From NCBI GenBank assembly GCA_036873755.1, contig JAVTVY010033720.1:86016-150015 (forward strand): a DNA stretch of 64,000 bases, read 5' to 3'. The notes under the pieces were generated by a model. That model had not been told where the DNA came from and made no database searches. It worked only from the letters and a program-made list of their open reading frames with translations. Made by a program: the position numbers and the translations under genes. Shown here piece by piece: positions 1-13,480 of the stretch (within the stretch, counting starts at the first letter, position 1; each line of letters begins with the position of its first letter). This DNA comes from Hanleya hanleyi (lineage: Eukaryota > Mollusca > Polyplacophora > Lepidopleurida > Hanleyidae).

Positions 1-960
1 AATAACGAGATAGTATCCATAATAACGAGTTAGTATCCCATAATAACGAGTTAGTATCCCATAATAATGAGTTAGTATCCATAATAACCAGTTAGTATCC
101 ATAATAACGAATTAGTATCCCATAATAACGAGTTAGTATCCATAATAACGAGTTAGTATCCATAATAACGAGATAGTATCCATAATAACGAGTTAGTATC
201 CCATAATAACGAATTAGTATCCCATAATAACGAGTTAGTATCCATAATAACCAGTTAGTATCCATAATAACGAATTAGTATCCCATAATAACGAGTTAGT
301 ATCCATAATAACTAGTTAGTATCTCGTAATTACTGTGACAATTTAGTATCTCGTGATGTTAGTATTTCGTAATAACGAGTAAGAATCTCGTAATAACGAG
401 TTAGAATCTATAATAATAACGAGTTAGTATCAAGTTATAGTGAGTCAGTATCTCGTAATTACGAAGTATCTCGTAATAACGACTACTGTCTCATAATAAC
501 GAATTCGTATCTCGAAATAGAGTTATAGTCTCGTGATAGCGAGTTAGTACCCCGTAATAACGAATCCGTATCACGACAATATCGAGTTAGTATCCCGTAA
601 TAACGACTTAATATCTCGTTCTGACGAATTAGTAAATCGTAATGGCGAGTTAATCTCGTGATAATTAGTTAGTGTTTGGTAATAACGAGTTAATATTTGG
701 TAATAACGAGTTAATATCCCGTAATAACACGTTTCGCGTAATAACGACTTAAAATCTCGTGCTAAAATCAATCGTAATAGCGAGTGATATTTTAGTTAGG
801 GTTTCGTAACAATGAGCTAGTATTTCGTTATTACGAGTTACTATCCCGTAATCACGAGTTAGTATTACGCAATAACAAGTGAGTATCTCATAATTCCGCG
901 TTAGTATCACGTAATATGAAGTTAGTATCACATAATACGAGTTAGTATCTCGTTATAATC
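1..960. repeat. 19-20 bp satellite, degenerating rightwards
   Basis: Tandem copies of a unit close to CATAATAACGAGTTAGTATC start at the left edge, so the array extends outside the window. Copies are regular to about 320 and progressively diverged to about 960. The diverged units tend towards TCTCGTAATAACGAG, a short palindrome. Reading frames in it are repeat artefacts. It is not a TTAGGG-type telomere. Confidence 0.9.
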
Positions 961-2947
961 ATTTTATATATCGTAATATCGAGTTAATTGTTGTTATATA
1001 TCCGTGGATTAGAGTCATAATTTATAGTTAGTACGGTTTCACAGGTTTCATTTTCAGTTGGACACGATAGCACATTTTACTTCCGAATAGATGGATTGTA
1101 CTCTCCACAGCAGACGCGTAGCTGTCGTCGTTTTGGATGCTTGAACGTTTTTGGGGATTAGTTGAAATTTCAGGTTTACCATTCCTTTTTTTTCATGTAT
1201 TCCTAATTAATTCAATACCACGTTTCGTGTGGAACATATTGATGAGTATACGAAAAGGAAATGTTACGAAGTGAAACATTTTGAATGACAGGGGAATAAA
1301 TGTTACTGATGTCGTCAAAATATTTTGGATATCGTTTTCTCGCCTTCTCATACGTTTGAGTGTGGGAAGATGTCAGCTGGGGAATTCGTCCCACCTTGGC
1401 AAGTATGTAGAATGGGTTATGGTCTCTTTGTAAATAAAGAAGAAAAGATCATACCCTAACGTCGGGATGTTTAGATTGTGCCTTAATGCAAAACAACTGT
1501 AACTCTCTTCGTCGTATATACGCTTCAACATCACGAGCGAGACATCGGCATTCTCACCTAATTTCTGCCATATACCACGATTTCCCGGGGAGAAGAGTGT
1601 CGGGCCGTATGTCATATAGCCTATGGGAAACACGTGGGCAGAACAATTGAAGACATCTTTGGAAAGGAATATTGCTGATTGTAAGCATTTAAGGTCATTT
1701 CCTTGGCACGTCGGCTACCCTACGACAGTGCGATTGTCTTGACGTGTGTGGCTGAGCACCAACAGGACATTTTCAAAATTTCAAAACGGTTGTCATGGGA
1801 ACGTTGTCACGGATCAGATATATCCACATATGAAGCTTTGCTCGGTGCCATAGAAGGAAGGATTGCATACGCAGCTCTCCCGGCTACCGGAATGTGAACA
1901 AATAAATTAAAATTATATAATATAATCAATATTTTCTATATGCTATTTGGTGCAGGAGAGATACCTTCGGAAACAATGGCTTTGCTAAACGTGATATTTT
2001 CTAAAATAGAACTTTGAGCGCTCTCGATCTATGGATTGTTTGTGATTAAAGTGAAACAAGAAAAACATCGTTTCTGTCAATATCTCTGTACAAATTCTAA
2101 AATATATACAAATATATTTACTGACAGAAGAAGTGTGATGAAATTTTTATTAGAATATGTTTTACACGTTGCGTAGAATTTCTTGCGAGATGATATGATT
2201 ATATGAGACATACGTCATTTTGTGTACATTGTTTGACACAGCCTTCGAGTGCTGTATCACATTTCTGTTTTATCTTCAGATGCTATCGTCGTATAAACTG
2301 TGAAATGACTGAATGGCAAATCGTTGAAGATCAGGTCGTAGATTTCTAGTTGATTATATAAGAAATACTATACATCAATGTCAGCTGAATATATTTGACA
2401 TCAATATTTCGGGGGAAATCTATAAAACAGAATGCTTCCACTTACATCGTCTGACATTTGTGTAATAAATTTGTCAACCCCGCGAGTTTCTTTGCAATAT
2501 TCGTTCCTGACTTGGAAAAACGTAAAATACCAACAACGGGGTGGTAGGTTAAAGAAATGAAATGGAACTGATACAAATATTTACAAAGGTTTTCACCAAC
2601 TTTATCTTGACTCTCAATGTCGAAACAACACAAGGAAAACATCATAATCATATTTCCTAAAGAAAACATGAAACTTTTACCACCGCTGATTGTCTCGAAA
2701 TGGGAACAGGAAAGCCAGACGTTTTACCGGTTTACTTTCTTTTGTTGTTTGACATTGGGCCACATATTTTCTCTCTTAAATTTTATGTTTTCTGAATAGA
2801 AGCAATTTTACAAAGCACAAGAACAATTTTTAGAACAATGTGCAATTCAGTCCGCACGTGGTCACCAGACTTGTTCTGTCGACGCTGACGTCTCGGCACT
2901 GGGTGGCTTTACAATTCCTGGAGGAAAGCGTTCCGAATAGCTGAGAC
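961..2947. other. unassigned DNA, no gene recognised
   Basis: Only short open frames (under 90 codons) without recognisable motifs are present. I see no splice-supported exon series, RNA gene or repeat structure. Confidence 0.5.
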
Positions 2948-3112
2948 TACACGCTTAAAACTAAAGTGTTGAAACTTACTCGTAAAGTGTTGAAATAACC
3001 CTTTAAGTGTGTCCACAGGGACTGCTCTTTAAGTGTTATCCCTGTGGACACACTTAAAGGGTTATTTCAACACTTTAAGAGTAAGTTTCAACACTTTAGT
3101 TTTAAGCGTGTA
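2948..3112. mobile_element. TA-flanked palindromic MITE, copy 1
   Basis: This is a 165-bp inverted repeat. It begins TACACGCTTAAAACTAAAG and ends with the reverse complement, with arms of about 75 bp around a short centre (CTGCTCTTTAAGTG). TA at both ends and the TIR-only structure fit a Tc1/mariner-type MITE. A second copy lies at 28875-29028. Confidence 0.85.
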
Positions 3113-4156
3113 TAAACTCCTCGCGGACCAAGCGTTGAACACTGATAGTACGGAATGCGATGACTGCCGGTGAAGTTTGTATTTCTTTGTCGTTCTTGGG
3201 AAGAAAACTCTAGCTCTGTTTACCTAGAACTCGGCACAGCTGATGTAAATATTGTGGTCGCGTTCTTTCTAAACAGATTTCTCGCCTTCCTTCGCTATCA
3301 TCGTGGTAATATGGATATTCGTGATAGGTTTTTATGATATGCGCCCCAGATATATCAAAGACGATTAGTCTAAGATTGGCCATTTCAAGCGTTTAAGTAC
3401 TTGTTCGACCTATTCTTCAACATACACTAACGGTTATAAGCGAGATTGTGTGTTCTTAGAAGATGGTATCTCCCTCTCAAAATAAAGAAAGATCGGACTC
3501 TGCTGGTATCGAAATGTTTAACAACATTGTCCTGGAAGAATACACAGTTGCTAAGAGAGCCTGCCAATCGAGATGGTATCTGCCGACTAAAGTAGCTGGC
3601 TAACAGACCGGAGAAAATAAACATACACACGGGCGAACGATCCGCGGGAAACGCGCGGGGAGCACGAAAAATGAACACTGGAACTCCTGGCGATGAACGA
3701 GGTAGAAGCGGTTTTCTACATTGACTAGCCCGAGAGAATCGGTAAAGCAACAAACACAGTTGGGATAGCATGCTGCGGTAGGTTTCAGCTGTTCGAGAGT
3801 AGGAGACCTTTGTTACTTCTTCATCTTTCATGTTTATTTAACCTAAGAGGAATGCCCCATCCACCTTACAAGCTGAGCAACGTGGCATACACCCCGATAT
3901 ATGCTTAATCTGTGGAGAAGATCAGTCTTTTTGATTTGTCAGGCTTAATCTCGAATGCCGTAGCCTCACGTAAGAATATCATCTTTGACCGCGAAACTGA
4001 GTTCAACACGATGAGTATCAATGTAATCATTGTCAAAATAAACTATAAAACTAAATACACTGGAATTCTCCAACTTTTAGAAAGTACCTCATTCAACGTA
4101 AATAAACAGGAAATGAAGCTACTTTTCGTTGAAAATCGATGCATGTATTCGTAGGT
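3113..4156. other. unassigned DNA, no gene recognised
   Basis: One minus-strand open frame of 134 codons (3427-3831) has no recognisable motif and no neighbours. I do not call it a gene. Confidence 0.45.
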
Positions 4157-4404
4157 GTCAGAACATTTCGGCACGCGACATTTCGGTACAAAGTGGTGAA
4201 TACGACATGTTGGCATGCGACATTTCGGCTCAAAGCGGTAGATACGACATTTTGGCATGCGACATTTCGGCACAAAAGCGGTCGATACGACATTTTGGCA
4301 TGCGACATTTCGGCACAAAAGCGGTCGATACGACATTTCAGCATGCGACATTTCGGCACAAAGCAGCGGATACGAAATTTTGGCACGCGACATTTCGGAA
4401 ACTT
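4157..4404. repeat. 42-43 bp minisatellite, about 6 copies
   Basis: The unit contains GCGACATTTCGGCACAAAGC and CATTTTGGCAT. GCGACATTTCGG anchors start at 4175, 4217, 4259, 4302, 4345 and 4387 (spacing 42, 42, 43, 43, 42). The near-multiple-of-three period produces overlapping open frames on both strands. Confidence 0.92.
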
Positions 4405-7207
4405 CATCTCAAAGGCCAAAATATAATAAAAAAGATTTTCACATTTTTCTAACAGATATATAGACATAACATATATGGCTATCAAGATGTAAAATTTGGT
4501 AGTGGTTGTCCAGATGTCTAATTCAGTCAAAATTGATCAAGTGAGTCACAGCATTAGAAAAGACAAATGCATGATACATCATTAAGTTAGACCTATTAAA
4601 TTTGTGTAACAAACCTGTTTTACAGCCCAGGTAAATATGAATACATATTCGTTACACATTTTACAAATAAATGAAAAGTTTAACCCCACTTAGCCTGATC
4701 TTATACATGTATATGTTGTCTGTTTGGTGGCGAATTTGATAATATATCTACAAATTCACATAAATAAATCAATATTGCCCCAAATTCAAAGATTCAAGGT
4801 ATAAGTTTTTACAGAAATAAAAAATACACGTGTATTTGAGTTACCGTTTAATTTAAATAATTATCGTTTCATTTGAACACCGTGGATGTCTTGACGTCTA
4901 AGGCTCAAACGACCCTATCTCCTGGTTAGGCATGGTGTGATATTTATGACAGAGCAAGAGAAGACTATGAAAGCTAAAATGTAGACGCTTGAAGATCCGA
5001 TCGACAAATCTTCACAGGAATAATATGGCTCGTTCCTCAAGAACGATTTGGGAAATAAATACACGTACTCCCATTCCATTTTTTTTTATATCCCAATTAA
5101 GTTGATAAACTGTGATTCAATCGACAGCTAATGGTTTCTTCGGGTCAATCTTGGGCTGTAATTGTGTTTTCTATTGGACCTCAATCTTGATTTCGTCTCT
5201 TGTCGAGATGGAAGGACTACATTTTTATAAGGAATCACCGGCGCTGAACAACTCTCTTGTGTTCATTGATAGGGATAGCCCAAACAATACAACATCCAGC
5301 GGCATGACAAGGGGAAAAGACGTAAATGAAGATTCGAAAATGTCCAGCCTCTGTTGAAAAATTAACTCCTGGTGTATAATAGGAATCTGGACAAAAAGAA
5401 AATCGAATCGAAATTGACCTTCCATCGGGGCTATCATAAATCTTGGGGCTTATTCTAGTTTTACGCCGATGCGGACAAACTGTAATGACAAGTTTATAAA
5501 ATTGTTGGGTTTATATGTGTCTTACATCAAGTTAATGCATCACTAGAGACAACAGTGACGTCTTCTTATAACACCATCGAAGGGCGGGAGAGGACGGTTT
5601 AATGGGGGATTAACTCATCAATTCCGCCTGGATGACAGCATTTTTGCCCCCGCGAGATGCCTTACAAATATCGGTTCAGGAACGGCGCTGAATTGCCCAG
5701 AGTTGTACACAATAGAATTACAATAATTCAGTCCTCGGTACAGAAACAAATTAGACCTGCCTTTAATAACACACAATTTCCGCAATACAAAAAGTCTATT
5801 CTTATCGCATGTTGGGAGAGGAGAGACTTTGATGAGCGATTCTACACTGGGGAAACGGAATTGCAAACTATACAATAGCTTCGACACAAATGACCAGAGA
5901 CATAAAAACTACTGAAAATTAGAAAAAATCGCGTTTGTACAGAGTTGGCAAATATTTTCTTCTAATGAAATTTTTTGTTGCTCAACTTCAGAAGACGTTA
6001 TTTGGTTCTACTCGTCGACGTATAAAAGATTGCGAGTCCGTTTCAAAATATTGATCTATACTCATTCTAATATTCGGCGAATCTTATAGTCTTTTAATAG
6101 AATATATTTGTTTTACAAGAGGCACCTAAACCTGTTGACAGCTTCTGTCTTTCTGGTACTGGACCCGCCTGCTGTTGGGCCAATCACTGGATAATTCAGA
6201 TGGAAAACGAGAACGTGTCAACTGAGACAGGTAAAACGCACTCGGCACGGTCTCGCACTATACATTTTGTACCTCGATTCGCACTGCTAGGAATCCATAT
6301 TGGCATCCATGTTGGAAGCACAGTATCACGCCGAAACTCCAAACAGCGCATGTCAGATGCATAACTTCCGTTACCAGGTTGAGACGAAAAACCACGAGAA
6401 ACACCCCGAATTAGAAGAGATCCTTCGGGGGTAGAATCAAGGGAATAACCATTTCATTTGAATATATATTTTATCTCCTAATAAGGAAGAAATATAACGA
6501 GGACTATGTGAGCGGAAACACGGCGGATCACGGTTAACACCGTAGAAGTGCAAAATCCTTACACCATTAATGCGCGAGGTACTATGACTTCGACGGACTA
6601 GACCGAATAGTCGCGAATGCTGTGAAACGCATTCTCTTCCGTTCGGCCCTTTTCGTTATTTACCGACGTCGAGTCAGGGACCTCTCTCATAATACTCACA
6701 ACTTCAATATTTGGTAGATTGTTTTGTCGTGAGAAGTCACAAAGTAGTCCACCAAAAACTCTTATAATCATGAAATAATTTGGATATTTTTATAAAGTGT
6801 TTAACGGAATATTGGTCTCTCGCTTATCAGCGGCGGGAAATTATTCTCTTGCCACGTATGTACAATGAGAAAGCTCGTCTTAATTCAAACTGCCGCAGGT
6901 CGAAGACCAACCACTGAAGGGGAGACGGTTCACTGCTACATGTATGTCATTACGTAAGTTGACCGATAGTCTTTCTGGCAACAAGCTTTCGAAATTGGCC
7001 ACATTGATATCAGCCCAATGAGCAGGTAGCTAGAATACCTCATGTCAAACAATGTGCATCCTTTTAACAGAAGCCATGATTGGCTAATACCGGAACATTA
7101 CACGCTATATTACGGTCTCATTGGTGGAGAAAAGAAGGAAAACTAACCCTCTTCATGTTCTTGTTGACATGTCAAGTAAGCCTAGGTCAGTCGGGTCAGA
7201 GCAAGAG
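4405..7207. other. unassigned DNA, no gene recognised
   Basis: There are short frames only (under 90 codons). Poly-T and AT-rich stretches are present. I see no repeat boundary or motif that I can defend. Confidence 0.45.
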
Positions 7208-7280
7208 GTTAACCGGGGTTTGAACCAGCGACCTCTGGCTTACTAGTCCAGTGCCCTACCAACTGAGGCTGAGAGCTGAA
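7208..7280 (-). repeat. tRNA-derived SINE head or degenerate tRNA pseudogene
   Basis: Read on the minus strand there is an A box (CCTCAGTTGGTAGGGC), an anticodon-like loop CTAGTAA and a B box (GGTTCAAACCC) at tRNA spacing. The acceptor ends do not pair and the T stem has mismatches, so this is a Pol III-promoter remnant and not a working tRNA. Confidence 0.6.
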
Positions 7281-10200
7281 TGGAAATTTCCAATAGCTAC
7301 AAGCTAGTACAGGCACTGGTGAACCCGCTTCCTACCACACATTTATGCCATTACATGAATATGAACAGATGGCACTGTTACTCACATACGGGCGATTCGA
7401 CGTGATTGCGCTGTGTCTCACGGGAGGAATACGGGAGAAATACCTGAATTTGAATTTAAGACGAATATATTCGTCGGTCCAAGGCTTTTCTGATGTTAAC
7501 CTAAGACAGTAAGTGTCTGTGAACTGAACAATCTACGAGAAGATACTTCGATTATAAGCTTATCGCTCCCAGCGAAATGGAAACCAGTGTGGTCATTTAT
7601 AGAAATCAACCCAAAGCATTGCATACAAATAAATTGAAACAATCTACATGGAAACCATCAAGACCTGGACTTTTAGTAAAAATATTTTCATGAAATAATT
7701 TTTTTTTTTTTTCAGGCAAAAATATAGCAACAACATATTCCTCTCCCATAAGTTTTTATTTTCCGTTTGGGTTCCCCTTGAAATTTTCCGACAAAGACAA
7801 AATCCAAGACACATTGGGCTTCAGATAACATTTTGGTTACGCTACCGGATTTCATGGCCATCCTGACAAGTTACAAATTACGAATTTCGGAATTAGAAGA
7901 GAATTAGAATGTGAATTCCATAGGACTGACGCAGCCCAATAAGGCCTTCGAGAATAGGTAGAATAAGGATTCTGAGTAAAGGTACAAGATTGACCAGTTC
8001 ATTACGCCTGATGTCTAACTCAATAATGTGGTGGTAGAAGACGTCGAGATAAGTTAATTTACCATTCCAGTCCACTCTTCTTGGCGCTCAGGTTCTGATT
8101 GAGAACAGACAGCTTATTGCTTTGTTTCAACCGTTAGTAATAGCGGGCCAGAGGTTTTAATCTCCTCGCATAATGTTTACACATGGTGTGCACAAATATT
8201 AGAATAAGGCGTATTTCTCGAGTCGTTCAGTGTCTAATATAAGACAGCAACGAGAGCCAAGGAGAGCAATAACAGCGAGAAGGCTTATTGGGACGATGTT
8301 TGTAATCGCGCTCCAACGGAGACTCGAGGGCCCGGAGAAACGGTCCAAGAACGGCATCCAAACACGGCTGAGAGCCAACGACAGCCAATATCCGCCCTAA
8401 CCAAACTTTGAAGAGTTCCCCGGCAAGGCGATGGGCATTTCACTGCCTCGGGGAATAATTTTTCAGACATTCTCATCAGAAAACTTCCTTCCTTTCCACT
8501 GAAGATAACCAATAAGCTAGCTTACTTGTGGCTTGTGAATCCGGAAAGACGCTATGGTCCCTGTGAATCGCTGGTGGCGCTTTTCTTAATGTGTGTTTGT
8601 TTCCAAGTGCTCTACAAGGGAACGGCCACAAAGGTTATGGACACTGAGGCTTTTGTCTATGGCCGCTCGCGCCGTTCGCGTCAAACTAGTCTTCTCTGCT
8701 CTCAGAATGTCTTCGTGAAAAAGAAACACGATTGAATCCCGTTTGTCTGGTACTGGACTCGTCACTCTTTGATCGGTTGATGCTTCCGACTTCTGGCCAT
8801 GGGTTTTCCACAAAGAGTGATTCTTGACTCGAATCAATAAGTCTGTAAGCACAAGGGGGCTTAAAGTTTTGTCGTTTTCCATCACACGGAAAGCTCTTTT
8901 CAATGAAATGGAAAACGCGAAAGAAAACTTGAAGCTCTTCATGCGGTAACCGACGATGGGCTCGAAAATTTAAACAATTTATCATGACTGCATGCAATGA
9001 TTCAATTCAATAAATGGAATATCAAACTTAAGCCTAATTGTCCAAAAGTGCATGCTTTGAATTTAAGTTTTCAGATTTTCCCTTAGAGTTGGAAATTTCG
9101 TCTGTGGCCGTTTTCTATTTATTGCTTTTTAACTGCGTAACATATCTGAGGGGTACGCCATCGTCTGTATTCGTTTACTTTTTAGTATTTATTTGTTCAG
9201 CATTGGTTATCGCGTGTTAAAACAATACTCGTCGTCCTCGCTAAAATGTCTGACTTGCAGAACATTGTTTTGGGATGGAACAAAGTCAGATGGTTTTAAG
9301 ATGAATAAGGGCGTAAACTACCATAAGGTGTTGACCCCCGCCGAAATGAGCCGATCGTGATTGACAACGCAAACATATGGCTATAAGCTTACCTCATAAA
9401 ACGAAATAGGAAAAACAAATCAGGGAAAGTCATTCGTTTCGACTGAGCTGATGACAATTGTGGAGTAATTAGGACCTGATGGTTTCTCCATTATTCTACA
9501 GAAACAAACAAGACGATGTCAGAAAACACACGTTCATGTTTTAAATGAATATCTACAGCTTATCTTCAGCGTGAACGTTCGCACGCACAAATAAGCAGCG
9601 GGTTATTTATTCCTGGCTGTATATGTCTTCCGCTCACCCGAGGGAAGATAGGGGAATATTCGCTCCTTAAGATTGCTAGGTAGCACTGTGGATTTCGAGT
9701 GAACACCAGCCAATGGAAAGCAGTCTTCCAAATTTCCTTGTTTTCCAAATTATAATGCGTCATCTGCATAAATTATAGTCGAAAGTTAGAAGTTTTGCTA
9801 TTTTATTCATCATTTGTATTGTCAGTTTTAAGATCACATGCACTGAAATATAACCAAATATTACATTGAATGAAAAGTATCATCAGAAGTCTACTCGTGC
9901 ATGCTGAGTCCCATATTTACCCATCCTGTACCAAGCCGATATTTTGTCGCCAATTGACTCCTTCTCGTAAATTTCGGCTCTCGGGGATTCGAACAGGCGA
10001 TACGTGTTTTGTTCCATGTTAATTTGCCATTTGAATCTCTGAAAATTGCAATAGTGCGACAAATTTTGGTTTGAAAATCCACAAAAAAATTTTTTAGAAC
10101 ATAGGCAAGATTCGTTCTAAAAGTTTTCTACGAGCTTTCTCATTGGCTCATTATTTATACATAGGACGGAAGAGCTTCTCGCAGAGCAGTGTTTTACAGT

Positions 10201-12710
10201 GTCTCGGTTGACCACATCCTCCATATAATCCGTACCAGGCTCTGCCAGCAGATTAGGGCTGCACAGTTATTACTGGAACTGTCAGTTTAAAATAACAGCC
10301 AATGGACCGACGCCATTTTGGGGCGATGTGTGCTACATGCGATCTAGGTATATTTCGACGAAGGCCGAGTTCATACGTAGAAAAGCTGAGGGGATGAAAT
10401 ATGAAACACATTACCTTGTGCCTAATCCGCTTAAATATGGGCATATACGGAGAGGTCATGAGGTCACGGATGCGCTCCGGAATTTTTCCGAATGAACCGG
10501 TGCATAAACGTTATGGCTTATAAGATATCCGTCATGGCACGGATTTAATTGACGAGCCATGACTTGGGATTATGGGTTGACCAGTGAAGTTGGCATGGCC
10601 TGCCTTTCGATCTCAGCAATCTGCCGCCTGAGCTGCATGGCACGACAATGGATTACCCTGTTGTTGTTGTTGATGTTTTTTTGCCCAACGTTTTTTTTTT
10701 GGCGGGGGTGCTCCAATACGGTAGGCTACGACAGTGTTTAATTTTTTTACTGAAAAATATACAGTAGCGCGTGGACGAAGATAAAATGACAAGGCTGTAA
10801 CCAGCTAATATTAGGAGAGTGCTTATGTACGGTTTCCTCACAGACTGTTCTTGGCATTATTCCTCCTCAAAATGCTTGTTATTTTCCTCTGTATTACCGG
10901 TACGTCCCGTGATTACCTGAAGGTTTCTGAAATATTCATCACTAACAGACAGAGATTGCCATAACCGGCCATCCAGGGGGTTGTTTGTTATCATTGTGCT
11001 ATTAACAGAGTAAACATATGCGCAAGAGAATGAGAAAAAACGATGAGTACCTTTCTCGGGTTAGCAAAAAAAAATGTTACAAACCTACAGAAAACTTGAT
11101 ATATTTCTATATCTGCTAATTCTATTGCGAGTATAAGGTAGAACATACTTATTTGTTAGTTGCATTAAAAATGATTTATTATTTCCCATATAAATGACTA
11201 TAATTTTGGCTACTGATTTAAAATATGCCACAAAAATGCAAAATTAACTCCAATTAATATTCATTCAGAGTTTGGGATTCAGAGTTAATTCAGCTGTTTT
11301 CCACATCTTTGGGGGGATATGTGGACGGCCTTGAACTGTCGAATATTTTAACAAGTTTTAATGAGCATCAGTGAAAGTCCAAATCAATTAGACGTCTCTA
11401 TTGGAAGAGGACTCTAAACTTGTTGTATAATTGTTCACAGTTGTATGGCTTGTAGGATATTTAACGGTAGAGGGATACGTATATTTTCAATAAATTATGA
11501 AAATTTATAAATATATTGAATATTTCTTTTTCAAATGTAAATTTCTTTCCTGAAAGTTATTTCCTTTCATCTTTGACTCAAATAAATTCATTCCCATTGA
11601 TGTCAAGGCGAATGAAACCCGATTTGGTACTGTTTTTAATTTTCTGCCTTATCCTGATGACACAGGTTATCTTTGTCAAAGTATCAGTGTATATGGTAGA
11701 AAATTACAAACTGTAACTCGGGTTTTTGATATATGTTGGCATTGTGGGAAGTTGATGCTGGGTCGACATTGGGCCTTACAGACTAGTCTTTTGTTTTAAA
11801 TGCCGTCATTTTCATCTAACGAATATACAGCTCACCAATCCCCAGTGTACGAGTTGTCACAGCGACACAGCTCACCAATTACCAATATACGAGTTTTCAG
11901 AGCATTTCCATCATAGCTCTCTAGATTTGTATCTAATACCACTTATGCCGGTGCTACGGGCCGTGTGGTCATTTCATCCAAGTTGCCACATGAATAGGTA
12001 CAATAAAAGCGTACCTGAGATACAACACATATCAATAATCGTTAGATTCTTGGTACGTGCTTTAGAATAGGTTAACCAGAAGACTATACCGTGAAGTCAT
12101 GTGACTCTTGTCAGTATGTCGGCACCTCTTCCCACTTCCCTTATATGCGTTGTAATTTGTTCGGCTTGACATCACTTGGGTATGACTTTATTCATTCAAA
12201 GATGACAGAGGAACATTTTCAGGAAAAAAAATCAAGTTTCGAAAAAATATATATATATGTATATTTATTAATTTTCACAATTCATTGCAAAAATATGTAT
12301 GCATCTACCATCACATATACAAGCCAGGCAACTGTGAGATTGATGTTGTTGTAAACTCTTGACACCTGAAATTTGTGGAGATATATATTTTCGTGTCTGA
12401 CACGTTCACATGTTTAGCCAAACTGGTTAATAAATCTATCAGTACCGCGTCCATATATTGTTGAAAATCTGCGAGAAACTGTTTGACATACGCCGGCAGA
12501 TGCTTGACATACACTGACTTTGAAAAACGACGATTTTTTCTAAATGTTATCGATAGGGTGGTTGTTGGGGGCCGGCGGGAGGGGGGGGACAACAACCAAA
12601 TAACAGTAATAATTCAAAGCAGCATATTACGCATTTATGTATAGGAGAGAAGTCTTTGAGGCTTATTCCTGCACATCTTCATTTTATTAAGCCAAAAATT
12701 GCGATGTTCA
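7281..12710. other. unassigned DNA, no gene recognised
   Basis: There are short frames only. A small tandem duplication of about 40 bp (ACAGCTCACCAAT, then TACGAGTT) occurs at about 11828-11905. No gene, RNA or element boundary is supported elsewhere. Confidence 0.4.
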
Positions 12711-12910
12711 GTTGAATAAAAATGGAGATATGATTAATCAAAATGTGCTCCCCGGCTTATTTTGGTATTTTTGGTGCATTTTCATGAAGGATTTTCTCCT
12801 GTAGCAAAAATATGACACTTCAAACCAAATCCTCACTGTAAATGCCTCAAAAATACAAAATCAGGCCGAGGAGCACATTTTGATCAATCATATCTCCATT
12901 TTTATACAAC
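12711..12910. mobile_element. MITE-like inverted repeat, about 200 bp
   Basis: A left arm beginning GTTGAATAAAAATGGAG is matched by a right arm ending with its imperfect complement (CTCCATTTTTATACAAC). Arms are about 41 bp with a few mismatches, and the spacer is about 120 bp. No clear target duplication was found. Confidence 0.7.
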
Positions 12911-13189
12911 GGTTTATACATACAGTTTTTTCGAGGCTGATATTTCAGTATGTAAACTTCAAGAAAAATCTGATTTGGCACGTTTTCGATTGAAAAAAAA
13001 AATCACCTTGATTATCACCTCACTCAAGGGAGTAATTCCCGTATATTTGTCGACACATATCCTTTTGGTCGTGCCTCATTGTTAGACAAATCCTATAAGG
13101 CACTGGCAAAGTAATGATTTATTAATCGCAAATTCTAGAAAATAAATAAATAAAACACTAGCAGTATGTAGAATACACCGCTCAGCCAG

Positions 13190-13480
13190 AACTCATCACA
13201 ATTGTAATGGTGATGAGGTCTGGTCATCACTCTTTATAGACGCTGAAAAATGGTGATTGGCTCAGTTCACAACCTGGTTATGAGACCAGATCATCCTCTT
13301 TTAATGGTGATGAGCACCAAGTGTAAATTTGGGGTGATAATCGTTTTAAGGTGATGGCCTAAAATATTCACTCATTTCTCACCACGCTGCTGGCCATCAC
13401 CATTGAAATGTGATTATGAAATAAAGTGATGGTTCTAACTCATCACCTTTTTGGTGATGCTGCCATCACCTTTTTTTAAT
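13190..13480. repeat. GTGATG/CATCAC-rich imperfect inverted repeat
   Basis: GGTGATGAG and CATCACC words recur on both strands through this 290-bp stretch, with clustering at both ends in opposite orientation. It may be a decayed MITE; ends are not defined. Confidence 0.4.

Noticed and set aside
1..960. CRISPR array or telomere
   Set aside because: Units are contiguous without spacers and diverge gradually. The genome is eukaryotic, and the unit is not a known telomere repeat.
3427..3831. 134-codon minus-strand frame as a gene
   Set aside because: No recognisable domain, low-complexity composition and no supporting exon structure.
4093..4530. 145-codon minus-strand open frame with Cys/Met/Arg-rich repeats
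   Set aside because: The repeats follow the 42-43 bp minisatellite period. Frames are open on both strands for the same reason, and no domain is visible.
7208..7280. A functional tRNA on the minus strand
   Set aside because: A and B boxes are good, but the acceptor stem does not pair and the T stem has mismatches. It is a SINE or pseudogene.
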